The notes under the pieces are model-generated. The model was not told the origin of the DNA. It searched no databases and saw only the letters and a list, made by a program, of their open reading frames with translations. DNA of 64,000 nt from Rhodocollybia butyracea (taxonomy: Eukaryota; Basidiomycota; Agaricomycetes; Agaricales; Omphalotaceae): NCBI GenBank assembly GCA_015501585.1, contig JADNRY010000034.1, positions 62,001 through 126,000 of the forward strand. The letters are read 5' to 3'. Both the position numbers and the translations under genes were made by a program. Of the stretch, positions 36,382-46,599 are shown piece after piece. Numbering within the stretch: the stretch's first letter is position 1; each line of letters begins with the position of its first letter.

Positions 36382-36804
36382 TGTCACCAACTTCATTTCT
36401 TTTCATCTGATGACATATGATGATCACTCAGTAACGATATCATCGGAACTCGCACGGAGTTATTACTCACTCTACCTTACTAATATAGCCGGATAATATC
36501 ACAAGCTGTTCTCTTTATATTGAAATACTTTATTTATAGGCTCGTTCTCCCATGTCATCCCTATTTACAGACTCAAACTCTCAGGCCACTCTCGTTACGG
36601 ATTCATTCTCGTATCTCCTCGAAACGGTATAAATAGTTAGGTAGTATTGACATGAGTCTCCATCTTGACCTCTTTGTCATTTGGAAACTCATAGGTTCGC
36701 TCTTGTATAACTATTTATCTCACAATACTAACTTTGTCATTTGGAAACTCATAGTTGTCTATCCTAAGTTCCAACTTTGTGTCGCCGTGTCTACGAACGC
36801 CACA
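36382..36804 (+). repeat. 3' LTR
   Basis: 423 bp; reads as identical to the 5' LTR. Followed by ATATG. Confidence 0.95.
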
Positions 36805-36882
36805 ATATGCAGCAAAGAGATCATTATTTTGATGCAGATAAGGCGGAACAGGATTGGACCAATGGTTGTTTATATCTACTAG
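36805..36882 (+). pseudogene. NACHT copy 3, tail after the chromovirus
   Basis: Continues the last exon cut at 29057. CATTATTTTGATGCAGATAA here matches CTTTATTTTGATGCAGATAA in the last exon of copy 2 (about 16155-16175). The first five bases are the target duplication. Confidence 0.85.
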
Positions 36883-37189
36883 ACTCAATAAAATAAGAGC
36901 TAGGGATTGCGAGGCAGAACTCCCAGATACAAGGGTGACACCTGGTACATGGCCGGATAATGAAAAAAGGAACAAGATATTACCACTCAGGGATAATATG
37001 TAGTGGAGCAGAGATAAAAGCACAGTATAATATATATTCTGTTTCCCTGCTAAAGCTCAGAGAGAGGCAATCATATAAGGTAGCAAACAATGAACATCTA
37101 GTAGCTACTGCTTATATAGTGGCATGGGGGTGATAGGGGATAAGTAGCAAGTACATGTAAGTACTTGTCACTAGTTTTGAAGGCTAGAG
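36883..37189. other. No gene recognised
   Basis: Short stretch downstream of the interrupted NACHT copy 3; nothing identifiable. Confidence 0.5.
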
Positions 37190-38289
37190 CAAGTGCCTAC
37201 CAGCGCCTACCCCGCAGCAAACACCTTTTGCCTCCAGTGCCGAAACACCGGATGACATTTGAAATTTGAAGCTTGAAGAATCGATGCCAGAGCAGACAAA
37301 CTTGAATCTTGTTGTAAATTACTCTCCGAGGACATACGTCGAACTCTGAATCTGATAGAAGCTGAGTTACCTCGGACGTACCTCCCACTGGATGTGATGA
37401 TGATACATGAACGAGAACTTATTCTAAGGGCATTCAGATAGGATAACCGGAAATGACGCGGATGGGCCAATTGGTGCGTAGATGATCTTACGCCAACGCA
37501 ATTACTGACGATGGCTGTACTTGAATTAAATGGAAGACCTACTTGCGAGTGTGAGCCACCGCGCCAAGCACGTGGCAGGTACGAGTCCTGCAAGACACTA
37601 GTTATGAACTGTGCACTGCAACGACCACTGACGAAACGTAAAAAACAGAGGAAGTAAAGTGCAGGGGCTACAAAAATGGAAGTATTATTAAGATGGATAA
37701 ACGCCATGTGGCGAAAAGAATGTACAGCACCAATAATCTGCGCATTAGAGGTGCAACCACAACAACATTTGATTGCAAGAAGTTCAAGAGTAAAAAGGTA
37801 TCAGATGCGGTAAAGTTTTGGGTCAGAAAGTCACATGTCAAGCGCTTTGACATTTCTAAATATGGGGAAACAATTCTTCCAAATTTGGGCAAGATCAACC
37901 CTAATCGGGAAAGAATTCCCACGCGAAACCGGCCATAAGGACGAGCCTTCATTTACATTCAGGACTCGTAATCTCGCTCTGGTACGCATAATTTCAGGTG
38001 CGCGACCAACGCATGTTCTAGGAATGCCCTTGCCTTCAGTGCTTCAGCTTCAGGCCGGTCAGGCCTTACCGGGAACCCGAAGCTCTCCGCAAAGTTGATT
38101 GGTGCAATATCCAACCCAGCCATATAACCGGCACAAACTTAACACACCGTCCACGTATTGCTACCCTTCCTTGCCGTCCCATTCCGCATACCCAACCGCA
38201 TTTACACCTCTAAATCTCTTTCGCTTATCCTAGCTGCAGGCGAGGTACGGTCGTTCTCCCTATCTCAGCGACTATGGCTACCACTACCA
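37190..38289. repeat. R-B fragment and unassigned sequence
   Basis: About 37330-37520 repeats part of R-B (GATAGAAGCTGAGTTACCTCG, CAATTACTGACGATGG). From 37520 to 38289 there are overlapping ORFs on both strands with no support for any one of them. Confidence 0.4.
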
Positions 38290-38795
38290 CTCCACGATAT
38301 TCGAAGCATTGTATTTAGCTAAACCTTTCTCTCTGTACCCTGCTATCGCGACTCGCCAATGCTAGGGCAAAGTCATGCACTTATAACAGACGGTACACAG
38401 CTATAACTCTTCCGAGTTACCAACATCTTTGCTCATACGTCCGCCTCTACTTTTGATTTTGTTATCTATTGTTCAACTCGGAGGTCGAATATCATACTCT
38501 CTCAAAAAATATTTTATAGAACGTTGATCCCGGAGCGCCCTCGCCTCAGTACCTCGTTGTTGCGACCTACCAACGATTCACGTTCAACGCCCAACTCCCG
38601 AACCCACTTATATGCACCTACTTAATCTGACTCCCTTCCAATACTACCCAACTACCCCGAATCTTCTCTTCGACATTGCCCACTACAAATAACTTGAACA
38701 TCTCTGAATTGTATGAAATGGGTATGAGACGATATGTGAGGTACCTGCCTATCCAACGTCTTGTCTAGCTCCACAGCAAATTCAAACCATGTTGT
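38290..38795. repeat. Dispersed duplicated segment, copy B
   Basis: Diverged copy of 1150-1995; see that entry. Confidence 0.6.
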
Positions 38796-39119
38796 GAAAA
38801 TAGCAAGACAATTAAAGGAGAATCCAGGTCGAATCGCAAACGTTTGCCGATCGGTCCTGGTACAACCTGGTGGTTTTCCTACATACAAGGACCGCCCTTG
38901 CGAGGCAGACTCAACCAGCCCACTCTCGATGGTTTCTTTCAGCTGGCTTCACACTGCTCTGATTCCCGGTAGGCATTTTCTCTCTTGATACACTGCACAT
39001 GCGCAGTATACGAGGATCGACTGGTGATTATGGCGCGGAGGAATCTTGAATCGAGATCTGAATTGCATCACCTTTGATGTGAAAACCCAAACAAGTGGGA
39101 TTCAAGCGACTGCTTTGGC

Positions 39120-39590
39120 GAGGCGGATTTGAGGTGAGGATCAGGAAGATAACAAGCGCATAAGAGTTTGAGGCGTGTACAAGAGTTTTATGGGAGAGGG
39201 TATAGGTGAGAGCAAAGGGACGGCGAGAGTGAGTAAGAGAGCATGGATAAGCGAAAAGCACAACAAAACTGACCCTCTTGGCAAAGAAACGGGTTTCGTC
39301 AGTGAATGCGGGACAGGCAGCGTATTTGAGTACAAGGGCGTGGGTGCGGATGCGAGTGCAGGTGCGGAAGAGATAGAACTGAGAACTGGAGAACGTATGG
39401 ACGCCGAAGATCAGTAGACTCGCAAGCCAGAATCCACGAGAAGTCTGGTCCGCATGGGAAAGACTACCAGAAATGATGCAGATGGATGAACACGAAAGCT
39501 CCGATTTGCAAGGATGTACATGAAGGTGTAAGCTGTAACACTAAACTCGAAACTCCAACTGTAACGGAGAAAAAACGTTTTAAGCGGGGG
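39120..39590. repeat. Repeat R-A, copy 4 (partial)
   Basis: Has GGCGAGGCGGATTTGAGGTGAGGA, AAGAAACGGGTTTCGTCAGTG and CACGAAAGCTCCGATTTGCA. The PDTWDGFW part is missing. It stands just before the fourth small ORF copy. Confidence 0.55.
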
Positions 39591-39939
39591 TAAGAATTGT
39601 TTGAGTTGAGCTGTTGAACGTTGAGATCTCTGAGACCTCTGAGCGACGGTGACGACGGTGGTTGCGCGGTTGCTTATCCGAAAGTCAAAAGGTCGGGAGA
39701 GCAGAAATGGCTATTCCAGACTCGGCTATCACAGAACTCCTTGTCCAGAGTATACACGAGATTGAGCATATCACCAAGATTTCACGAGCCTTTTTTGCAG
39801 CGAGAAGGATAGACATTGAGGTGAGAGATCCCACCTGGGAAGTAATGATAGTACAACGGAGTGGCTAAACGTACAATACCGACGACGAAGTCTGGCTCGA
39901 ACGCCACAATCTTCTACAACATTCGAGATGGCAAATAAG

Positions 39940-40233
39940 TTATTGTAAAGTTACACCAGGTGGTTGGTTCGATAAATGAACATTTTGCATACCCTTTATA
40001 GCAAGTTTCTCCTTCTCATCTTCCTCTTGAGCGAGCCATGTCAAAGGAAACCGATGCCATTGCAAAGTAGCTTCCAGCGTAACATTCTTATCGACACCCA
40101 TGGCCTTTCTGGCGGCTTCGATAATAGCCTCCGACGTGAAACCGGGGTGAGGCTTGTTCCATTCTGCAACTAGATAATAATTCCCGTCTACTCCACCGAC
40201 GACACTGGGCCCGAGCTCATAACTATAGGTCAA
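39940..40233 (-). CDS. Conserved small ORF family, copy 4 (function unknown)
   Basis: Core frame open, closest to copy 1 (SYELGPSVVGGVDGNYYL, then AEWNKPHPGFTSEAI, TLEATLQWHRFPLTWL, QEEDEKEKLAIK). The upstream conserved stretch (about 40260-40460, RRDSIVQGKRTPLYGLAW) is open too. Between them lies a possible short intron, GTTATC to ACCTATAG on the minus strand, but the frame does not settle its exact borders. About 2.6 kb upstream of NACHT copy 4. Function unknown. Confidence 0.5.
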   Translation of the reverse strand: MTYSYELGPSVVGGVDGNYYLVAEWNKPHPGFTSEAIIEAARKAMGVDKNVTLEATLQWHRFPLTWLAQEEDEKEKLAIKGMQNVHLSNQPPGVTLQ

Positions 40234-40559
40234 TTAATTCGGGATATAATAGATAACCTGGTTGATGGACACACCTGAATGGACCTTCCCATCGCGCTGA
40301 AATCACTTCTCTAAACTCGCCATAACCAAATGGTATGCCCAAGTTTTTGCTGAATTCGCGAGGAGAGCAGACCCATGCGAGCCCGTACAAGGGCGTTCTT
40401 TTCCCTTGGACTATACTATCACGACGTGGTGGAGGTTGGTCTGGAGGAAGGCGGCGAGGAAATCTAGAAATCCGTTAGCTTTAGCTTGGTGTCAGTAAAG
40501 CTGGTTAGAAGACTGACATTTGAGTCGACATCACATTGATGAAGATGAGAAGAGTTGAG

Positions 40560-41410
40560 TGTGACCGTAATGCATGACTTGTCTCCCACGGAGTCACATC
40601 ATCGTTTCGTAGCTATCACTGATTCGCTCAGCCAACCAGGATGCTTTATTACTATTAGGACAGAGAGCTTGCGAATCTAATATCTAATATCTAATTCTTA
40701 CTCAAAACTTCTATCCGACTCTGCTAGGTCACCCTCAGCTCATATGGGTATCACCTAAAGAAGCTAAAGCTTGAATGGATCCAGGCGCCTTATCTGGTGA
40801 AGCTCGGGTGTATACGTGTCGACTCTGCTCTCATCATGCCCATTGTGCAACAAGCTCGTATCAGGGAAGCCTGCGTGATGTCCTTGACCGCATCCTGGCT
40901 AACCAAATCAACAGAACTGGTCCATAGTGTTTCTAGAATCTAGATGTCCAGTTTCGAGCCACAGGCTCATGAAGAGCTTACCCCCAGCCACCCATCTTGG
41001 GACAGCTAAGCCTCTTTGCAGTACTCCCCTCAATGGCCACTGGCCAGGACCAAGCATCATCATCTAGAACGAATTCGCTAGGGCGGGCTGGTATTATTGC
41101 AACATAGGACTAGTAAAGGGCAAAGATACAAAACTATGAAGCTAAAAGAGATGCGGGAGGGGAGGATGATTGAGACCAGATGAATTACGATATGAGCAAG
41201 AGGACCTAGGAGACGGCGAGGTGATCAAAGGACGCAGTCACGCAATTCTCCTGGATACTCTCCAACAACATTAATCGCAGTGCGCCTTTCCTCCATAGAC
41301 CTTGTCCACACCGCTGAGTATGGATCAAACCTTTTCGAGCATGGGTCAGCCGCATCATATTTCGTTAACGGCAGACTTTGCCAGTGGTCAGGAGTGTTTA
41401 CCCTTGAAGC
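40560..41410. repeat. Degenerate duplicated segment, third copy
   Basis: Corresponds to 10000-11000 and 19250-19860, shortened by deletions. No intact frame. Confidence 0.45.
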
Positions 41411-41569
41411 TTGATGACGAGAAGTTGGATGGAACTATGGAACAGATATGTTTTTGTTGAGAGCAATGGAGACGAGAGAAGACATAGCAGGTTTAAGGCA
41501 ACCGAGGCAGCTGATACTTGGGGCAACCTACCAGTGATAAACGGTGTTTTTTAGTCGGCCTTGACAAAG

Positions 41570-42600
41570 CTTCGAGCAGCGCTTGAGCGCTTGTTTTCAC
41601 CCGGATTCGTTTGTTCAACGACACGTTCAGCTACTCCTTCACCCAACCGGTCTAGAAAGTCAAATGTCTACGCTTATAATAACATCAGTCCCACCGAGTA
41701 ACCGAACCAAATCTAACCACAAAAGATCATAACTACGTTGTTTTCTTACCGGGTTCTCCAGCAAAATATCTCGACTCAAAGTCAGGTTTGCCACAAGCAA
41801 AGCTTACAATACCGTTCTATCTGTATAATCGGGCATCTTCTATAGTGCCAGGAACATATTTTACAAAACCAAGACCGCTTTCGACTAGTACATCGTTGAT
41901 TAAGATTACTCCATCCGAGTCCGTTAATGCAGACGCCGGCTAGCTCTTGTGTCTCGCTCGAAAAACCTCCGGGAATAGTGACAACTCAGTCAAGCTTGGT
42001 TTTGAAGCTTTGAAGGCTAACGCAATAAGAATCAGCGGAAGGCTACTGGCGGAGTTCATTATTTGGATGGGATAACGGGCTATCGCGGACAGGGACAGTT
42101 GGTGCGTAGATAATTTTCTTCCGCCAATGCAATCACTGACGATGGGCTCTACATAGGTGTATTTGTATTGCCTTTCCGACCGATTTCCCTTTACCCCTCA
42201 ACCAAAGCCATACTGGGCGAGTTCGAACACGAAGAGCTTTATTGTTCTGGTACGCAAGTTTATTAACTCATGTGCGCTTCGTACTAACGAACGTTCTAGG
42301 AATATCCCCACCTTCAACCCCCACTTTTCCCTCCGGACAATTTCACCTGGTGTACATTCTCTTCATCGCCTCAGGACCTAACGGCTGTTCTCTCCATTCA
42401 GCACAGTTTCTACTCGAGCACTTTCTCGGACCTCAGCTAAACAAAATTTTGTCCGTCTATCCAGAACTACCGTAGCAATATATCAGAAAGAACGAACTGC
42501 AACAAAGGGTTCCCCAGAAAATCGAGAGACGCCGTTGTTAGGCTCTTGACTGTGGTGTGTTCGCGAACATGTGCAAGCGGGGTATGGATATATGAATGGA
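41570..42600. repeat. Repeat R-B, copy 3
   Basis: Parallel to 21190-22540 with one unit of the 145-bp tandem. Precedes NACHT copy 4. Confidence 0.55.
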
Positions 42601-42875
42601 TGCTAGACTCATGACCTGTGGCTGGAAGCCTCTTCGTACCTCTATATCTTCATATCTTCATGCATCATTGTCCTATCTCTATACGTCCAACTAATTAATC
42701 TGCTTATAGCTAGTAGCTAAAGTGTTCTCCGCCTTCTGTCCGCCTCGTTCCTGCTACAGGAATTAGCTGTACTAGAGGCTGTTGTTGGAACGTCAGAATA
42801 ACCCGGAACTAGATGCACTCCCCGTCTCATGCGCGCTCGTGCTTTGCTTCCTTTGCTTCCTTTCTCTCTCAAACT

Positions 42876-43364
42876 ATGGCCTTCTTCGAACAAAGTTATG
42901 GCTTCCAGGTTAATGGAGGGAAATTTTATGCCGTGAATGGTGACGTGGATGCAATGAACTCCTTCATGATATTTGGAGCCTTTGGCATCCATCTCAATTC
43001 CCGTAATGTAGTGCGGAGTAAATATACCATGTTTTGAAGTGGCTTAAGGTGAGATTCACGAGGATATGCATTGGTCAAGTATTATTAAGGCCCATTTTTT
43101 ATTATTACGCAGTCATTTCCTAATCCTCCGTTTGAAGTAATAAGACGCTGGTCACAATATCTGGCTGATAAACCACAAGGGGTTGATGTTGATGCAAAGA
43201 AGGCTGAAAGGGCTTGGGAAAATTATCCTCCCTACAAATGGCATGTAGACCTGGAAAGCGAGATCAAGAAGTCACGGGCAAGGTCCGAGGAACTTGGTCA
43301 ATCCAGACAGTTGGATACATATTTTCAAGAAGAAGATTTAGCACTAATTAGCTCGATAAGGTAA
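42876..43364 (+). pseudogene. NACHT NLR-like gene, copy 4 (internal deletion relic)
   Basis: The first 84 bases (42876-42959 or so) match exon 1 of copies 1-3 (reading FFEQSYGFQVNGGKFYAVNGD). They run straight into the middle of exon 7 (GCAATGAACTCCTTCATGA, compare copy 2 at about 15908), so the whole NACHT core and about 2.5 kb are gone. The following intron (GTGAGA to ACGCAG) and the final exon, 43113-43364, are open for 84 codons, longer than in copies 1 (62) and 2 (60), with a Lys/Glu-rich tail. The fused frame stops soon after the junction, so no long product is expected. Confidence 0.9.
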
Positions 43365-44039
43365 ACAAAGTCCTATTCAAGTCCATACAAGGCTGAACTT
43401 TTGTATCTTTAGTCCGATTTCTTGACAAGTATAACAACCTTTCTTTGTATGTACTCCGAGTATCTATGTATTCGTCCAAGCCTTCCATGAAAACTTGAAG
43501 GAACCACGCAATACTAGATAGGCGTCTCTGGACTCCGATGCGCCTTGTCTTCGAGCTCGTGAGCTAAAATAAAGCTGGATCTGAATGTAGAAAGATACGT
43601 ACAGCTTTGACCCGTGGGCTTGGGCGCCAATGCAGCGCTTTCTCAGACCTAACTACCACAGCAATCCACTAGAAGATCAACTACGACAAATGCTTTTTCA
43701 GAAAATCAAGATACGCTGTTGCCGTACTCTGAATTCTCGACTGTCGACTGTCGAGTTTCAGCGAACAAAGACACGCTCACAACACGCTCATCCTTTCTCT
43801 TCCACTCTAACGGTATCAATTCAACCAGGGCGAGTCAATTTTGCCAGCGGGATATGAACATATGAATGGACTTCAGACTCATGACTCATGGCTAGAACCC
43901 TCAGCGAACGTTCCTGAACCTCAACAGTCATCATCATTTCGCACCGTCGTCAGGAATTCGGCGGTCTACAAGCCCTCAAGCTTCCAAGGCCTTGCGGAAA
44001 TGGAGTAGTACATGTAATGCGGTCCAAGTAGGTTTTTAA
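43365..44039. other. No gene; scattered repeat fragments
   Basis: About 43610-43900 repeats words from 42440-42620 (for example ATATGAATGGA followed by GACTCATG). Otherwise nothing I can name. Confidence 0.4.
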
Positions 44040-44530
44040 AGTTTAATACGAGATAACCGAAGTGACTCAGGCAAGCTAGGCGGTTAGCAGCGTTTTTTTT
44101 GGATGTCTTGACTCCAAATTTTGACTTGACCTTGACCAGCTCGACCGTTGTGTCGGTTCTTGACAATCACGGTCGTACGCCCTGCGCCGGATGTCCTGCT
44201 TCGGGCCTCAGGCCTCAATATTCAATACTCAGCACTCAGCGTTCAGCGCTTAGCAGTAATGCTCGGTGCCGGCGGCTCGTAGATCATCGATGGATCATAA
44301 ACGCGACATGAACGCGACGCGACGCGTCATGATCTCCATACCTCCATACCTTTTTCTGTATGTAAGTACACTCGAGTCATTTTTACGCGCCCGTCTATCT
44401 TGGCTTGTTGAACATGATATCTATCATCCCATCCATCCATCATCTTACATCCAACTAATTAATCTACCTATAGCTAGCAGCTACGCACCCTCCGCCTCGT
44501 GTCCACCTCATTCCCTCCGAGTCACCAAAA
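44040..44530 (+). repeat. Orphan copy of the NACHT upstream segment
   Basis: GCGGTTAGCAGCGTTTTTTTT, a CTTGACCAGCTCGACCG tract, CCTGCTTCGGGCC, TATCATCCCATCCATCC and GTGTCCACCTCATTCC occur in the same order as upstream of NACHT copies 2 and 3, but no NACHT exon follows. Confidence 0.55.
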
Positions 44531-45054
44531 ATCGATTTCCCAAGGTATTTTTCCGATTCGCCGATTCGTTGATCCACTGATTTGAACGTCCAAGGGGCTT
44601 TGACCTTTAGTTTCTTTGAGTAGCGCTTGACCTTTGTACATATATTGGCCTTTTGGCAAGAATCAATCAACCAAGCTCGGGCTCGAGCTCGAGCGTAGCC
44701 AAAAGCTTAAGCTTAAGCATATCAGGATTAGACTACGGCAACGGATGAAAATTTGACTCTCACGGTCTTTGTCTTTTCCGTCTTGTTGTTTTCGCATGGG
44801 CTGGTCCCAGCGACGTCGTTCGTTGCTTTGTCCAGAGTTTTTCTTCGGCGCAACCACGAGGCAGAAAATAAAATAAAATAACATAAACAAGATAAAATAA
44901 AAGAGAAGAAAGGAGAAGGCATTCCTTTTGGGGATAGCCGTGCAGTTTTATGTATGTATGTGTGAATTGGCAAAAAGGCGCTTTCAAAGAAGAAAGGGTG
45001 CAAACGAAGAAAGGGATCTTTTTTTCAATGATTGTTATTTAACGACCGGGGATT

Positions 45055-46434
45055 ATGCCTTCGCTTCCCCAACTAACCAGCCCGCCGAACATGTCTCTCC
45101 GTAAAAACTCTATGGCCAGTCTGTGCTATACCATCCGACAATACGACTCAGTCGCGATGGACACTTTCGATGATATGTTACAACAACACGTTATGCAGTT
45201 CGAGGATGAGGAGGAGTTGTCGTCGACAAAGAAGAGTTCAGCGTTCGTGGAGATTTCGAGTTCCAAGACGCGTTCGAGTACGCCACAGAGGACTCGACCG
45301 TTGTTGGCTGGAAGTCCGTTCACCATAAGCGATAGCGAGTCGGATGACGAAGACAACGAAGTGCAACAAAGGGCAGAGCCTGAAGATATTGACGCGGAAG
45401 TAGACATGGAGGTCGAAGAAGACAACGACAGCGAAGACGAATCGTCCTCCTCTGATTCCTCCTCTGATTCCGACTCCGACTCCGACTTAAGCGACTCGGA
45501 TCTCGAATATACACCCGACATACCCCAGCAGTCTGACGCGTCGTAAGTCTTTGTTCACTCAACTCTTGATTTCTTTGTTCATATTTCACGCAGTCATTTC
45601 GTCAAAGAAGATACGCCTTTTATTCCACACATTCACGCTCATACTGCTCCGGAACAACACTTTCCTTCGCCTACTCTTCCTCACCGGGCCTTGAGCCCAG
45701 CTATGACGATGCCAAAGGCCGAGCCTGTAACCGACAACGACGACAACGACGACGACGAATACACCCCATCCACTCGCAAAGCGTCCTCCCCATCCACTAA
45801 ACGCACACCATCTCCCAAATCCCGTAAACGCCCTACTCCATCAGACTTCTCCTCCTCCGAAGACGAATACACACCCATACCGCGTAAACGCGCACGTACC
45901 CGCACCCGCACTCACGCTCGCACTAACCAACAATCCCCTACCCGACCTACCCAACCGACCAGCCCCTCCGACTCCAAACGCCCCCTCCGCACCCCCTGCT
46001 CCCGAAACGCCCAATCCTCCTCCCCCGCGCTCCTCCAGGCATTCACCGCCGCTGCCGCTGCCACCCCCTCTGCCCCCAAAGCCAGCGACTTCATCTGCCC
46101 CGTCTGCAACTGGATACAAACCAACAAACGCATGCCCGACTTCCAGCGCCACCTCAAAACCCACCTCCGCGCCGACAAAGACGACCAGACGCAAGGCTGG
46201 TGGTGCAAAGGCGTCCGCGTCGAGTCGAGGCACGAGGTCAATCAGCATGCGAGGGACGTTAATTCGAAAAAGGTGATCGGGGACGACGCGGAGATGTATT
46301 CGTTCCACGACCACATGCGGGTCGGCGGGTGTTTGCAGACGTTCAGCAGGAGAGACGCGTTGAAGAGGCATTTGCAGAACGAGAACGGCAAATGCGTGGG
46401 CGTTATTGCTTGGGGAGTGGGCGAGAATAACTGA
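45055..46434 (+). CDS. C2H2 zinc-finger protein, probable transcription factor
   Basis: Two exons, 45055-45542 and 45594-46434, joined across a 51-nt intron (GTAAGT to CACGCAG), give 442 aa. Residues 1-160 are acidic and Ser-rich, with a long DSDSD stretch near the end of exon 1. The middle is basic and Ser/Pro-rich with a possible nuclear signal (PRKRARTRTRTHAR). The C-terminus holds a clear C2H2 finger (CPVCNWIQTNKRMPDFQRHLK plus TH) and a second Cys/His-rich unit (GCLQTFSRRDALKRHLQNENG plus KC), a C2HC-like arrangement. DNA binding is inferred from the fingers; targets are unknown. The start is the first ATG; one at 45091 is possible. GC content of exon 2 is visibly higher than its neighbours. 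A broken copy lies at 11922-12331. Confidence 0.85.
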
Positions 46435-46599
46435 TTCTTTACTTTACTTTTTTTTTTTGACTCGAAAGCTTTTTATTCGATTATGAGTTTTATCTCTCGT
46501 GTAGCAGTTTAATTTGTAGTTGTATAAACTTTTTTTTTAATTATCTCGAACATCTAGAACAGAATAAAGAGTACTGCGTACCAGTAAGTTTAATTGACA

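Larger units (their letters stand above)
29058..36804 (+). mobile_element. Complete Ty3/gypsy LTR retrotransposon (chromovirus)
   Basis: A 7747-bp element bounded by 423-bp direct LTRs that appear identical, starting TG and ending CA, with a 5-bp duplication. Inside are a long leader with a large Met-less ORF, gag with a CCHC knuckle, and pol in the order protease, reverse transcriptase, RNase H, integrase, chromodomain. The order RT before integrase and the C-terminal chromodomain place it among chromoviruses (Tf1/sushi-like). All main frames are open, so it may be active. It split the last exon of NACHT copy 3. LTR identity and open frames indicate a recent insertion. Confidence 0.95.

Noticed and set aside
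36652..36882. A 76-codon ORF at the right end of the chromovirus
   Set aside because: It is LTR sequence (same as 29328) running into the NACHT copy 3 tail.
45126..46371. Long minus-strand ORFs opposite the zinc-finger gene
   Set aside because: Mirror frames caused by the Ser/Asp repeats and GC-rich coding sequence on the plus strand.
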